Source: Amycolatopsis alba DSM 44262 (GTDB taxonomy: Bacteria > Actinomycetota > Actinomycetes > Mycobacteriales > Pseudonocardiaceae). Taken from it: a DNA stretch of 64,000 nucleotides. The DNA is taken from contig NZ_KB913032.1 of NCBI RefSeq assembly GCF_000384215.1, positions 3,861,665 to 3,925,664 of the forward strand. Reading direction: 5' to 3'. The notes beneath the pieces are model-generated. The model saw only the letters and a list, made by a program, of their open reading frames with translations, made no database searches and was not told where the DNA came from. The translations under genes were made by a program, and so were the position numbers. Shown one piece after another: positions 43,195 through 50,906 of this stretch (its first letter is position 1; the number at the start of each line of letters is the position of its first letter).

Positions 43195-44169
43195 GTGCAG
43201 CCAGGCCACTACCCGCCGAGAACACCGGTGCCGCCGGTGCGTCCGGCGCCGATGCAGCAGCCGCGACCCCAGCCGATGCGGCACCATCGCGTCCGCTGGG
43301 TCGCTTCGCCGCCTCCCGGTGCCTGGCCGCAGCGGCGCAAACCCGTGGCCGAGCGCTACTCCGGTCCGCCGTCCTACCCGGTCCCGCCGCGCTGGGGCTT
43401 CCCGAACCTGGTCTGGCGCCGCCCGACCGCGGTTCCGGGGACGGCGTCCGGCGAGGTCACCGCCGGGGAGCGGCTGCGGGTCATCACGCGCAGCCTCCTG
43501 CCGGTGCTGTGGGCCTTCGCCGCACTCGCCGTCATCGCGTCGGCCGCGGAGATCTGGCGCTACATCCTGCTCGTGCAGAGCCGCGACTCGGCGTTGTCGA
43601 CGTCCGTCGTCTCGGTGTCCGACAGCTTCGTGATCACCGCGGGCCTGCTCACGACGATCCTTTCGCTGCTGCCTTCCGGGCTCACCGTGTGGTGGCTGCT
43701 CGTGGCGAGGCACGCCGCCGCGGACGCCTCCGGCGAGACGCCGCCGAGGCGGCTGTGGCACGTGCTGGTGTTCACGCTGGTGCCGGTGGTGAACCTGGTC
43801 ATGGCGCTGCCGATCGTCGCCGAACTCGAACACGCCGTCCTGCGCCGGACGCGGGAAACGCGGCCGAAGCCGTCGCGGCTCGTGATGGTCTGGTGGGGCG
43901 TCTGGGTGCTCAACTGGCTGCTGCTCGGACTGGTCGTCGTCTGGCGGTTCCGTGACGGCGTCCAGGCGCTGGCCGACGGCGTCGTGCTGGTCGCGCTGAC
44001 CGACCTGGCCGCGGCCGGGCTGGCGGTGGTGACGGCGCTGCTCGTGAAGCGCATGTCCGGCCTGCTCGCGCCTGTGGCGGAGAAGCGCCTTCGCCTGCTT
44101 CGCGTGCTGAAGGTGGATGGTGCTCCGGACCCGGAACGCCGGGACCGTCCCGCCACTTCCGTGCGCTGA
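43195..44169 (+). CDS. DUF4328 domain membrane protein
   Basis: 324 residues from the GTG at 43195. The first ~85 residues are Pro/Arg/Gln-rich and cytoplasmic. Six or so membrane helices follow (VLWAFAALAVIASAAEIW, SVSDSFVITAGLLTTILSLL and others). VMVWWGVWVLNWLLLGLVVVW and the Arg after it fit the DUF4328 pattern. Function unknown. It is translated almost directly after the rhodanese gene. Confidence 0.85.
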   Translation: MQPGHYPPRTPVPPVRPAPMQQPRPQPMRHHRVRWVASPPPGAWPQRRKPVAERYSGPPSYPVPPRWGFPNLVWRRPTAVPGTASGEVTAGERLRVITRSLLPVLWAFAALAVIASAAEIWRYILLVQSRDSALSTSVVSVSDSFVITAGLLTTILSLLPSGLTVWWLLVARHAAADASGETPPRRLWHVLVFTLVPVVNLVMALPIVAELEHAVLRRTRETRPKPSRLVMVWWGVWVLNWLLLGLVVVWRFRDGVQALADGVVLVALTDLAAAGLAVVTALLVKRMSGLLAPVAEKRLRLLRVLKVDGAPDPERRDRPATSVR

Positions 44170-44244
44170 CGCAACTTTTCCACCAACCGTTGAATGCGGA
44201 TCCACACACTCTGCCGAAAGCGGATCGTTCGGTAACATGGCGGT

Positions 44245-44496
44245 ATGAACAGCGACCAGCAGGAGTGTGACCTGCCCGCCGGGGAGATCGGCCGGGCCAG
44301 GTCTGCGGTGCTCGGTCTGCGTTCTTCACGTGGGGTGAAAACGAGGCTCGCCGGTCATGGAATCCGCAGGCCTGAGCCGGTCGCGGATGAGCCTTCGAAG
44401 CCGTACTCGCCGCCGTCGTTCTTGGGGATGTTCGATCTTCCCGCTGACGCGTCCGAGCGCGTGAAGGCCGTGGTGCGCGGCCAAGAAGTCGCCTGA
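44245..44496 (+). CDS. Small hypothetical protein, possible antitoxin
   Basis: 83 residues from the ATG at 44245. No membrane segment; the C-terminus reads PSFLGMFDLPADASERVKAV, which resembles the toxin-binding tail of VapB-type antitoxins, but the usual AbrB or ribbon-helix-helix DNA-binding part is not evident. It is followed 26 bp later by a shortened PIN-domain gene, so it may be the antitoxin of that degenerate pair. Confidence 0.5.
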   Translation: MNSDQQECDLPAGEIGRARSAVLGLRSSRGVKTRLAGHGIRRPEPVADEPSKPYSPPSFLGMFDLPADASERVKAVVRGQEVA

Positions 44497-44522
44497 CTTC
44501 ACAACGAGAACGAACGAAGTCG

Positions 44523-44768
44523 ATGGCGCGTCCGATCGTGGTGGATGCCGACCCGCTCTATCACCCCATGGACGACGACTTCCGGCGGATGGCCGTGCTG
44601 ATGCGGCAGTACTCGGACTGGCCGCTCGGCCTGGCGGACGCGGCGGTCGTGGCCACCGCGGAAAGGCTGAAAACGGTCGAGGTGGCCACGGTGGACCGCC
44701 GCCATTTCGAGCACATCAAGCCGGTGCACGTCTCCCACTTCACGCTCTACCCCGAAACGGCTCGCTGA
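44523..44768 (+). CDS. VapC-like PIN domain protein with an internal deletion
   Basis: 81 residues from the ATG at 44523. The start IVVDADPLY is that of a VapC toxin with its first catalytic Asp. After residue ~15 it jumps to MRQYSDWPLGLADAAVVATA and VEVATVDRRHFEHIKP, which belong to the C-terminal half of PIN domains. About 45-50 residues of the normal ~130 are missing, including the acidic residue near position 40. The gene is probably an inactive toxin or an internally deleted pseudogene; the frame is intact. Confidence 0.65.
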   Translation: MARPIVVDADPLYHPMDDDFRRMAVLMRQYSDWPLGLADAAVVATAERLKTVEVATVDRRHFEHIKPVHVSHFTLYPETAR

Positions 44769-44796
44769 CCAGCGGAAAGAGAGCAGGGGACCTTTG

Positions 44797-45966
44797 CTAT
44801 CGCGTGGTGACCGGTAGCGAGCGCAAGCCCCGGATCACGAACTCGGGCCGCCGCTCCGGCATCTCCGCGAGCTCCAGATCGGGCAGCTTCGTCGCCAGCG
44901 AGGTCAGCGCGGCCGCGATCTCCACCCGCGCGAGCGGGGCGCCGACGCAGTAGTGGATGCCCATCCCGAAGCCGAGGTGCGCGTTCGGGGTGCGGCCGAT
45001 GTCGAGGGTGTCCGGCCGGTCGAACACCTTCGGGTCCCGTGCGGCGGCGCCGAGGAGCGCGCCGATCTTCTCGCCCTCGGCCACCCGGAATCCGGCGATC
45101 TCGACGTCGGCGGTCGCCGTCCGCTCGAAGAGCTGGAGCGGCGCGTCGAAGCGGATCAGCTCCTCGACGCACGGGTCCAGCAGATCCGGGGAGGTCACCA
45201 GCCGCTCCCACTGGTCGCGGTGGGTCAGCAGCGCGTTGACGCCGTTCCCGATGACGTTCACCGTCGCCTCGTGCCCGGCCATCAGCAGCAGGACTGCGGT
45301 CGCGACCAGTTCGTCCTCGGTGAGCTCGCTGCGCAGGAGATCGCTGACGATGTCCTCGCCGGGGGAGTTCGCGCGCTGCTTCGCGACCCCACGCAGGTAG
45401 TCGACGAACTCGGCGGCCGCGGCTTCGGCGGCGTCGCGCTTCTCCTCGGCGAGTCCGTATTCGTACATCTTGACGATGTGGTTCGAAAGGGTGACCATGC
45501 GCGGTCCGTCTTCGATCGGGACGCCCAGGAGTTCCGCGATGACGGCGACCGGCAACGGCTGCGCGAGGTGCGCCAGCAGATCGGCCGACCCGGTTTCGGC
45601 GATCTCGGTGGCGAGGCGAGCGACCATGCCGTCCGCGAGTTCGGCGACCATCGGCCGCAGCCGCTGGACGTGCCCGCGCCCGAACGCGCCCGCGATCACC
45701 CGCCGTAGCCGGGTGTGGGCGGGCGGCTCGTTCTCCAGCAGCGAGTTGCGGTGCAGCAGGTTGAACGACGCGAACCGTTCCACCGGCAGCGCGTCCTGCC
45801 AGATCCGGCCGAGTCCGCGATGCCGCAGGACGGCGCCCGACGCCGCGTGCGACACCGCCACGGCGATGCCGAGGCCGTCGTGGCGGTGGACTTCGCCGCG
45901 CTCGCGGAGTTCGGCGAAATACGGATACGGATTCGCGAGGAAGGCCGGGTCGGCGAGGTCGAACAC
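44797..45966 (-). CDS. Cytochrome P450
   Basis: 389 residues from the GTG at 45966, which places VFDLADPAFLANPYPYF at the very start as in typical actinomycete P450s. I-helix AGHEAT with the O2-activating Glu/Thr; ExxR in EELIRFDAP; heme loop FGMGIHYCVGAPLAR with Cys340. It is a soluble class I monooxygenase that would need a ferredoxin and reductase encoded elsewhere. The substrate is unknown; no biosynthetic genes are adjacent. Confidence 0.95.
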   Translation of the reverse strand: MFDLADPAFLANPYPYFAELRERGEVHRHDGLGIAVAVSHAASGAVLRHRGLGRIWQDALPVERFASFNLLHRNSLLENEPPAHTRLRRVIAGAFGRGHVQRLRPMVAELADGMVARLATEIAETGSADLLAHLAQPLPVAVIAELLGVPIEDGPRMVTLSNHIVKMYEYGLAEEKRDAAEAAAAEFVDYLRGVAKQRANSPGEDIVSDLLRSELTEDELVATAVLLLMAGHEATVNVIGNGVNALLTHRDQWERLVTSPDLLDPCVEELIRFDAPLQLFERTATADVEIAGFRVAEGEKIGALLGAAARDPKVFDRPDTLDIGRTPNAHLGFGMGIHYCVGAPLARVEIAAALTSLATKLPDLELAEMPERRPEFVIRGLRSLPVTTR

Positions 45967-46019
45967 GTCCCGACTGTAGCCGCGCCGCGCCGGGAGCCCG
46001 TCCCGGCGCGGCGCGGGGG

Positions 46020-46229
46020 TCACAGATGCAGCCAGAGGCCCAGGTGCAGGCCGATGCCGTGGTGATGGTGCCCGTGGTGGCCGACGCACAACAGCAAGCA
46101 GTGGCGAGCCTGGTCGGCTGAACTCGTCTGTGGCGCGGCCGAAGCCGTACCCACGGCGGGGCCGGCCAGCATCAGCCCGAGTGCCACGGGAAACGCGGCC
46201 AGCGCGGCCCGGCGTTTCGAGGTGCTCAT
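46020..46229 (-). CDS. Secreted His-rich peptide
   Basis: 69 residues from the ATG at 46229 behind AGAAGGGA. A Sec signal peptide (RRAALAAFPVALGLMLAGPA, then VGTASA) leaves a mature part of about 35 residues: two Cys in HCLLLCVG, then the cluster HHGHHHHGIGLHLGLWLHL. The His cluster should bind Zn, Cu or Ni outside the cell. I know no family that matches. It lies 53 bp downstream of... that is, on the same strand as and just before the P450 gene. Confidence 0.7.
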   Translation of the reverse strand: MSTSKRRAALAAFPVALGLMLAGPAVGTASAAPQTSSADQARHCLLLCVGHHGHHHHGIGLHLGLWLHL

Positions 46230-46579
46230 CTGTGATCCCTTCTCCGCACTACGACGCCGGATGGCGCCGTCATCGAGTATTCGGTGCGGTGAGGGGAAAA
46301 CGGCAGGCTGATCACCCGCGATTAGATCGACCGGATGATGACAACCGTTTTCAGTCACGTTTGCGTGATACCCGATCGGCCGCTGAAACCGGCCGATCCG
46401 GTAGACCCCGTGGACGGAGGGGTGTCGTCCGCGACGGTTTCGTTACCAACCCCGGTGAACCTCGGGCATCGCTTGGCGTCTCTAGTGGTGTCGGAACGCG
46501 GTAGCGCGGGACGGCAAGGGGATTCCGTGGCCGTCTGGTCCGGAATGAATTCGTCTCTTTCGGGAACTGGGGTATTTCC
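46230..46579. other. Divergent promoter region
   Basis: 350 bp between the His-rich peptide gene and the surface-protein gene. It contains the inverted repeat GATCGGCC (46374-46381) / GGCCGATC (46391-46398), possibly an operator. No gene with usable codon bias was seen. Confidence 0.4.
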
Positions 46580-47155
46580 ATGCGTATTCGTCATGCCGTT
46601 TTCGCCGGGGTCACCGCCGCCGCGCTCGCGCTGCTGCCCGCGACCGCTTTCGCCGCCGAAGCACCGGTAGAGATGCCGGAGAAGCCGAAGGGCACCAAGT
46701 TCTGGGTGTCGCCGAAGACCGTCGAGGCGGGCGGGCAGGTGACCGCGCAGGGCCGCTGCGTCACGCCGCACGACTTCTCGATCGTCGCTCCGGAGGGCGT
46801 CACGCAGCTCTCCGACAAGTCGGTCAAGCGTGACGGCGGCACCGACGTCAAGGTGACCTACCAGGTGCGGTCGAACGTCAAGTCCGGCGATCTGCTGTTC
46901 GTCCTGCTGTGCGACGCCAACGAGCGCGCGGCGACGGTGAAGGTCGTCCCGGCGGCCAAGAAGCCGGAACCGGCCAAGTCGGAGCCGGTCAAGAAGCAGG
47001 TCGCGAAGGTGCCCGCGGGAGCGCCGCAGACCGGTGGCGGGCCCGTCGACGAGCCCGCTTCGGCAGGCTGGCTGATCGCCGGGCTGGCCGGAGCGGGGGT
47101 GGCGGGCGCCGGTGGCGCGGTGCTGATGCGCCGTCGTCCGGCCTCGCGGTCCTGA
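46580..47155 (+). CDS. Secreted surface protein with C-terminal membrane anchor
   Basis: 191 residues from the ATG at 46580. Signal peptide (HAVFAGVTAAALALLPATAFA), then a ~95-residue beta-sandwich-like domain (VSPKTVEAGGQVTAQGRC and Cys at LLCDAN). A Pro/Lys-rich spacer precedes APQTGGG and a final helix (WLIAGLAGAGVAGAGGAVLM) ending RRRPASRS. The end resembles a sortase signal with a degenerate LPxTG-like box, so wall or membrane anchoring is likely. Function unknown. Confidence 0.78.
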   Translation: MRIRHAVFAGVTAAALALLPATAFAAEAPVEMPEKPKGTKFWVSPKTVEAGGQVTAQGRCVTPHDFSIVAPEGVTQLSDKSVKRDGGTDVKVTYQVRSNVKSGDLLFVLLCDANERAATVKVVPAAKKPEPAKSEPVKKQVAKVPAGAPQTGGGPVDEPASAGWLIAGLAGAGVAGAGGAVLMRRRPASRS

Positions 47156-47160
47156 TCGCG

Positions 47161-47204
47161 CGCGGGAAGGGCGGGGGCCTTACGAGGCGCGCGCCCTTCC
47201 CGCG
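47161..47204 (+). terminator. Hairpin terminator after the surface-protein gene
   Basis: 13-bp stem CGCGGGAAGGGCG / CGCCCTTCCCGCG, 18-nt loop, beginning 6 bp after the stop codon. Confidence 0.8.
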
Positions 47205-47237
47205 ATAGCGTTTCGAACCGAGCTTGAGGAGGCTGAC

Positions 47238-48122
47238 GTGGGCAAGGGTTCGCGCAAGAAGGGTCCCAAGACGACCTCGGATCGCAAGCCGAAGGTGCGC
47301 GACGTCTTCGTCGGCCAGCCCTTCGAGGGACTCGCGGCGGAGACCGAACTGATCGCGCTGCGCGAGTTCGTCCCTTCGGCGACGGCGTCGCTCACGCTGG
47401 CGGGCTCCGGCGAGAAGGTCACCCTCGGCACGGTGCTGCCGATGGCGGCGGCCGCGTTCGTCCGGTCCGACGGCGAGCGCTACATCGGGATGCAGGTGCA
47501 GACCCGGTCTTCGGACATCAGCCGTGACCTCGGCCGGGCGCTCCAGTGGGTGCTGGACGCCAAGGAGGGTGACGTCTTGTCCGTGCCGGACACCACGACG
47601 CCGCCCACCGCCGACGAGAAGGCCCGCCTGCAGGACCTGCTCGAGACGGGCGTCGAGCTCGACGCCACGCTCTACAACGACTTCGCCTGGTGGCTGCCCG
47701 AGGACGCCGACGCGAGCGGAGACGTCGCGCTGTCGCTGGAGCGCGCGAACGCGGCGATCATGCCGACCGAGCGCCTCGGCGCGGGTGCCTACTGGGTGCT
47801 CGCCGGCGAGAAGGCGCACCTGCGCTGGGTTCGCCCCGAACCGGAGAACCTGCTGCTGCAAGCGCTTGCGCGGCTGTCCGCGGCCGGTGAACTCGGCCTC
47901 GGCGAGGGCTCCCGCTACGCCGGTTCGTTCCGCGCGCACGGGCTGCTCGTCCCGGTGTGGGACCTCGACCCCGAGGCCCACGCCCGCGAGTGGGCCGACG
48001 CGAAGGACCAGCTCGGTGTCCGCCTCGACGCCGCTCTGAAGTCCCTCGACACCGAGCCGCTCAACGCCGCCGAGCGCCGCTCGCGCGACGGCCTGATCGG
48101 CCGGCAGCTCACCATCCGCTGA
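47238..48122 (+). CDS. DUF5926 family protein
   Basis: 294 residues from the GTG at 47238. The basic start GKGSRKKGPKTTSDRKPKVR followed by an acidic globular part (AAETELIALREFVPSATASL, YNDFAWWLPEDAD) is the DUF5926 pattern of actinobacteria. Function is unknown; some databases label it as SecA-related, which the sequence does not support. It is a stand-alone gene bounded by hairpins. Confidence 0.88.
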   Translation: MGKGSRKKGPKTTSDRKPKVRDVFVGQPFEGLAAETELIALREFVPSATASLTLAGSGEKVTLGTVLPMAAAAFVRSDGERYIGMQVQTRSSDISRDLGRALQWVLDAKEGDVLSVPDTTTPPTADEKARLQDLLETGVELDATLYNDFAWWLPEDADASGDVALSLERANAAIMPTERLGAGAYWVLAGEKAHLRWVRPEPENLLLQALARLSAAGELGLGEGSRYAGSFRAHGLLVPVWDLDPEAHAREWADAKDQLGVRLDAALKSLDTEPLNAAERRSRDGLIGRQLTIR

Positions 48123-48133
48123 CCACCCCGCGT

Positions 48134-48187
48134 TTCGTCCGCTGAACGCGGTGGTTGCACGCGCAACCGCCGCGTTCAGCGGACGAA
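48134..48187. repeat. 54-nt near-perfect inverted repeat (long hairpin)
   Basis: Left arm TTCGTCCGCTGAACGCGG then TGGTTGC; the right arm is its complement, with one G-U wobble and a 4-nt loop, giving a stem of about 25 bp. It starts 11 bp after the DUF5926 stop and ends 18 bp before the DUF952 start. It could act as a terminator or as a repetitive element; its length is well above the other hairpins here. Confidence 0.8.
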
Positions 48188-48205
48188 GTGCGCGAGGATG
48201 GTCGC

Positions 48206-48559
48206 GTGATCCTTCATATCTGCGCCAAGGGCGAGTGGGCCGAGGTGCCCGAAGGCGGCGTCTACACCGCCGCGTCCCTCGAATCCGACGGCTTCATCCA
48301 CTGCTCGGACCCTGGAACCGCGCATATCCCGGCCAACGCCGTGTTCCCCGGCCGCACCGACCTGGTGCTGCTGGAGATCGACCCGGCGCTCGTCGGCGCG
48401 CCCGTGGTCTGGGAGGACGGCGACCCGCCGCATCCGGCCGGTGTCCAGTTCCCCCACGTGTACGGCCCGATACCGCGTAACGCCGTAGTGGCCGTGCACG
48501 AATTCCCTGTTCAGGGGGACGGTTCGTTCAGAATTCCCGAGTCCGTGTCGAGACGCTGA
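48206..48559 (+). CDS. DUF952 family protein
   Basis: 117 residues from the GTG at 48206. ILHICAKGEWAEVPEGG, SDGFIHCSDP and VYGPIPRNAVVAV are the DUF952 family pattern, a small fold related to glutathione S-transferase C-terminal or ADP-ribosyl enzymes by structure. Function unknown. It lies immediately after the long hairpin. Confidence 0.9.
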   Translation: MILHICAKGEWAEVPEGGVYTAASLESDGFIHCSDPGTAHIPANAVFPGRTDLVLLEIDPALVGAPVVWEDGDPPHPAGVQFPHVYGPIPRNAVVAVHEFPVQGDGSFRIPESVSRR

Positions 48560-48632
48560 GGCAGGCAACTCCTCATCCGGCCGGGCGTCTCCCGAAAGTG
48601 TTCGCGGCAAGAGACAACCTGTGGGGGCGGTC

Positions 48633-49277
48633 ATGCGTTTCGGGAGAGGTGAGCCAGGTGGACCTGGCCCGGTGAGCGCGGGAGGAGGCGATACGGTGAC
48701 CGCTGCCGCGACGGTCATCCCGAGCACGGACGTCTGGGGAGCCGGCGAGAGCCGAGGGAGAGACGTGCCGGGCGAGCTCACCGACTTCGGCGACTTCGTG
48801 CAGGCCAGCCTGCCCGGCCTGCTGAGGTACGGGCACGCCCTCACCGGGAACCCGCACGACGCGGCCGACCTGGTCCAGACCGTGCTGGAGAAGATCGGCT
48901 CCCGCTGGTCCTACGTCCAGCACAAGACCGGCGACCCGATGGCCTACATCCGCCGTTCGATGGCCAACGCGCACATCAGCCGCTGGCGCCGCACCAAACG
49001 GGAGAGCCTGGTCGCCGACCTCCCGGACACCCAGCCGTACAGCCCGGCCGACCCGTTCGAGCACGAGCCGCTGTGGCTGGCGTTACGCGCGCTGCCGCCG
49101 AGGCAACGCGCGGTGATGGTCCTGCGTTACTACGAGGGGCTGTCCGAAGCGGAGATCGCGGATTCGCTCGGCGTCAGTCAGGGCACCGTCAAGAGCCAGG
49201 CGAGCAAGGCGATCGCGTCGCTGCGCACGAAGCTCGCGCTGTTCGAGCCCAAGGACGAAGGGAGGGAAGCGGGATGA
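48633..49277 (+). CDS. SigE-family ECF sigma factor
   Basis: 214 residues from the ATG at 48633 (GTG at 48621 would add four). Region 2 (FGDFVQASLPGLLRYGHALT, HDAADLVQTVLEKI) and region 4 (LPPRQRAVMVLRYYEGLSEA, SLGVSQGTVKSQASKAIASL) place it in the SigE-type actinomycete group. Residues 1-50 are a Gly-rich, unstructured extension. The stop overlaps the next gene's start as ATGA, so the partner is translationally coupled and is probably its regulator. Confidence 0.92.
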   Translation: MRFGRGEPGGPGPVSAGGGDTVTAAATVIPSTDVWGAGESRGRDVPGELTDFGDFVQASLPGLLRYGHALTGNPHDAADLVQTVLEKIGSRWSYVQHKTGDPMAYIRRSMANAHISRWRRTKRESLVADLPDTQPYSPADPFEHEPLWLALRALPPRQRAVMVLRYYEGLSEAEIADSLGVSQGTVKSQASKAIASLRTKLALFEPKDEGREAG

Positions 49278-50113
49278 ACATGTCCGAAGAAGACGTGCAG
49301 CAGAAGCTGCGCGACCTGTTCTCCGATGATCGGCTGGGCGCGGGATCCACGCTGAATCCCGAGACGATCGTCGCGGGTGCCCGTCGCCGCCGTCGCCGCC
49401 GTCAGCTGATGCAGACGACGAGCGGGATGGCCGCCGCCGTGATCATGGTGGGCGGTGGGCTCACCGTCTTCACGATTCACGACACGGACAACGGCGCGGC
49501 CTTTCCCGGAGACCAGCTGACCATGGGCGCGGCCTCGTCGACGCTGGTGCGGCCGGGGCCGGGGAGCGAGGCGCCGCCGGTGTCGTCGGCGCCGGAGCCG
49601 CCGGACCCGACGTCCGTGCCGTCGCATTCGACGGTCTCCGATGGGCCCGTCAGGCCGCCGAAGAGCACCGCCGCCACGAAGCCGCCCATGCAGGGCAAGG
49701 TGACCAGTGGCGCGCTGCTGACCTCCGCCGGTTTCGGCAAGCTCCGGCTCGGCATGAGCGAGTCCGAGGCGGAAGCCACCGCCGGTCCGCTGCGGGCGAA
49801 AGAGGTCCGGGGCACCTGTACGTACGGCTACGCGGAGGGCGCCGCCGTCCCCGGGCCGACGTCGGTGTCGCTGACCGAGGCCGAGGGGATCACCGTCATC
49901 AACCCGTCCGGCACGGTGCACACCCCCGAGGGGATCGGGGTCGGTTCGACCGAGGCGGACATCCTCGCCGCTTATCCCGGCAGCACCAAGGACGGCGGCG
50001 CGTATGTCGCGCCGGTGAGCGCGGTGAGCGCGTACCGGATCTTCGTGGCCAAGGACGGGTCGACCGTCAGTATCCTGCTGACCAGCATCAACCAGGACTG
50101 CCAGTTCGGCTGA
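49274..50113 (+). CDS. Single-pass membrane protein coupled to the sigma factor, putative anti-sigma
   Basis: 279 residues. A short cytoplasmic part (SEEDVQQKLRDLFSDD) and an Arg cluster precede one membrane helix (about 50-70). A Pro/Ser-rich spacer and an outer domain (~150 residues, GFGKLRLGMSESEAEATAGP, and two Cys) follow. No zinc motif is seen. Translational coupling to the sigma gene and the topology suggest an anti-sigma factor or sensor; this is inference. A terminator follows. Confidence 0.82.
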   Translation: MNMSEEDVQQKLRDLFSDDRLGAGSTLNPETIVAGARRRRRRRQLMQTTSGMAAAVIMVGGGLTVFTIHDTDNGAAFPGDQLTMGAASSTLVRPGPGSEAPPVSSAPEPPDPTSVPSHSTVSDGPVRPPKSTAATKPPMQGKVTSGALLTSAGFGKLRLGMSESEAEATAGPLRAKEVRGTCTYGYAEGAAVPGPTSVSLTEAEGITVINPSGTVHTPEGIGVGSTEADILAAYPGSTKDGGAYVAPVSAVSAYRIFVAKDGSTVSILLTSINQDCQFG

Positions 50114-50128
50114 CGCGGCCGCGAAAAA

Positions 50129-50172
50129 GGGAAAACCCGTGCTGCTCCAAGGGGGAGAGCACGGGTTTTCCC
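50129..50172. terminator. Bidirectional hairpin terminator
   Basis: Perfect 15-bp stem GGGAAAACCCGTGCT / AGCACGGGTTTTCCC with a 14-nt loop between convergent genes. Confidence 0.92.
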
Positions 50173-50197
50173 TGTGGTGGGAGCGTTGGTCAGTGGG

Positions 50198-50749
50198 TCA
50201 GAGCGCGCCGCCCGCGACGGGGGGCATGCTCGAGTCGGTGCCGCCGTCCCCGACCGCCTCGCGGTGCAGGTGGTTCTCCACCTCGAACAGGTTGCCGTCG
50301 GCGCGTTTGACGATGTTGAGCAGCGTGGACATCTGGGAGATCTCTTCGACCTGCTCCTTGAGGAACCACTGCGTGAACTGCTCGCCGATGTAGTCCTCTT
50401 CGGCGCGAGCGGCCTTGGCCAGCTGCTGGATGTCGGTCGCGACGTCCTTCTCCTGCTGCAGCGCGAGCTCGATGAGCTCACGGACGTCGGAGAAGTCGTT
50501 GCGCACGTCGCCGGTGCCGGGGATCTCCACGTGGTGGTCGGTGTCCAGCATGTACTGGACGAGCGCCATACCGTGGTTCCGCTCCTCGACGGACTGCTTG
50601 TAGAAGTGCTTCGCGAGCTGCGGCAGGTCCTCGGCGTCGAACCAGACCGCCAGCGCGATGTACTGCTGGGAGGCGTTGAACTCGTTGTGGATCTGCGCCT
50701 GCAGCAGTTCGTAGAACTTCGAGCGCGGTTGCTTCTTGGTGAGGGCCAT
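50198..50749 (-). CDS. Ferritin (BfrB-like)
   Basis: 183 residues, typical ferritin length. The ferroxidase region has HNEFNASQQYIA and EERNHGMALVQYM; helix D-like parts contain EEDYIGEQF and LKEQVEEISQM. It stores Fe(III) as a mineral core in a 24-mer shell. The ATG at 50749 is chosen. Two iron boxes and a weaker third lie 60-150 bp upstream; in mycobacteria IdeR binding at such tandem sites activates bfrB, so iron-replete activation is expected here. Confidence 0.95.
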   Translation of the reverse strand: MALTKKQPRSKFYELLQAQIHNEFNASQQYIALAVWFDAEDLPQLAKHFYKQSVEERNHGMALVQYMLDTDHHVEIPGTGDVRNDFSDVRELIELALQQEKDVATDIQQLAKAARAEEDYIGEQFTQWFLKEQVEEISQMSTLLNIVKRADGNLFEVENHLHREAVGDGGTDSSMPPVAGGAL

Positions 50750-50846
50750 GTATTCGAAGATACGTCATTCCCCTGGTGGATTTCCACTTTTGTCTGGTGA
50801 TGTACCCCCTATTAGGTTACCATTCCCAATAATAGGTCCACCTCAA

Positions 50847-50865
50847 TTAAGTAAGCCTTCCCTAA
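50847..50865. promoter_or_regulatory. DtxR/IdeR-type iron box 1 upstream of ferritin
   Basis: TTAAGTAAGCCTTCCCTAA matches the DtxR/IdeR consensus TWAGGTWAGSCTWACCTWA at 17 of 19 positions. Its sequence is nearly the reverse complement of box 2. Confidence 0.75.
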
Positions 50866-50896
50866 TTAATGGCAATCAATTAGGGAAGGCTTACTT
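50849..50896. terminator. Perfect 19-bp hairpin formed by the two iron boxes
   Basis: The left arm 50849-50867 and right arm 50878-50896 are exact complements around a 10-nt loop. The hairpin begins 10 bp beyond the arginine deiminase stop, so it can end that transcript, while its two arms carry the iron boxes of the ferritin promoter. Confidence 0.75.
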
Positions 50897-50898
50897 TA
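50880..50898. promoter_or_regulatory. DtxR/IdeR-type iron box 2 upstream of ferritin
   Basis: TTAGGGAAGGCTTACTTTA matches the iron-box consensus at 17 of 19 positions. A weaker third site, TTAGGTTACCATTCCCAAT (50812-50830), matches only the left half well. Confidence 0.75.
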
Positions 50899-50906
50899 TT
50901 TCTGTT

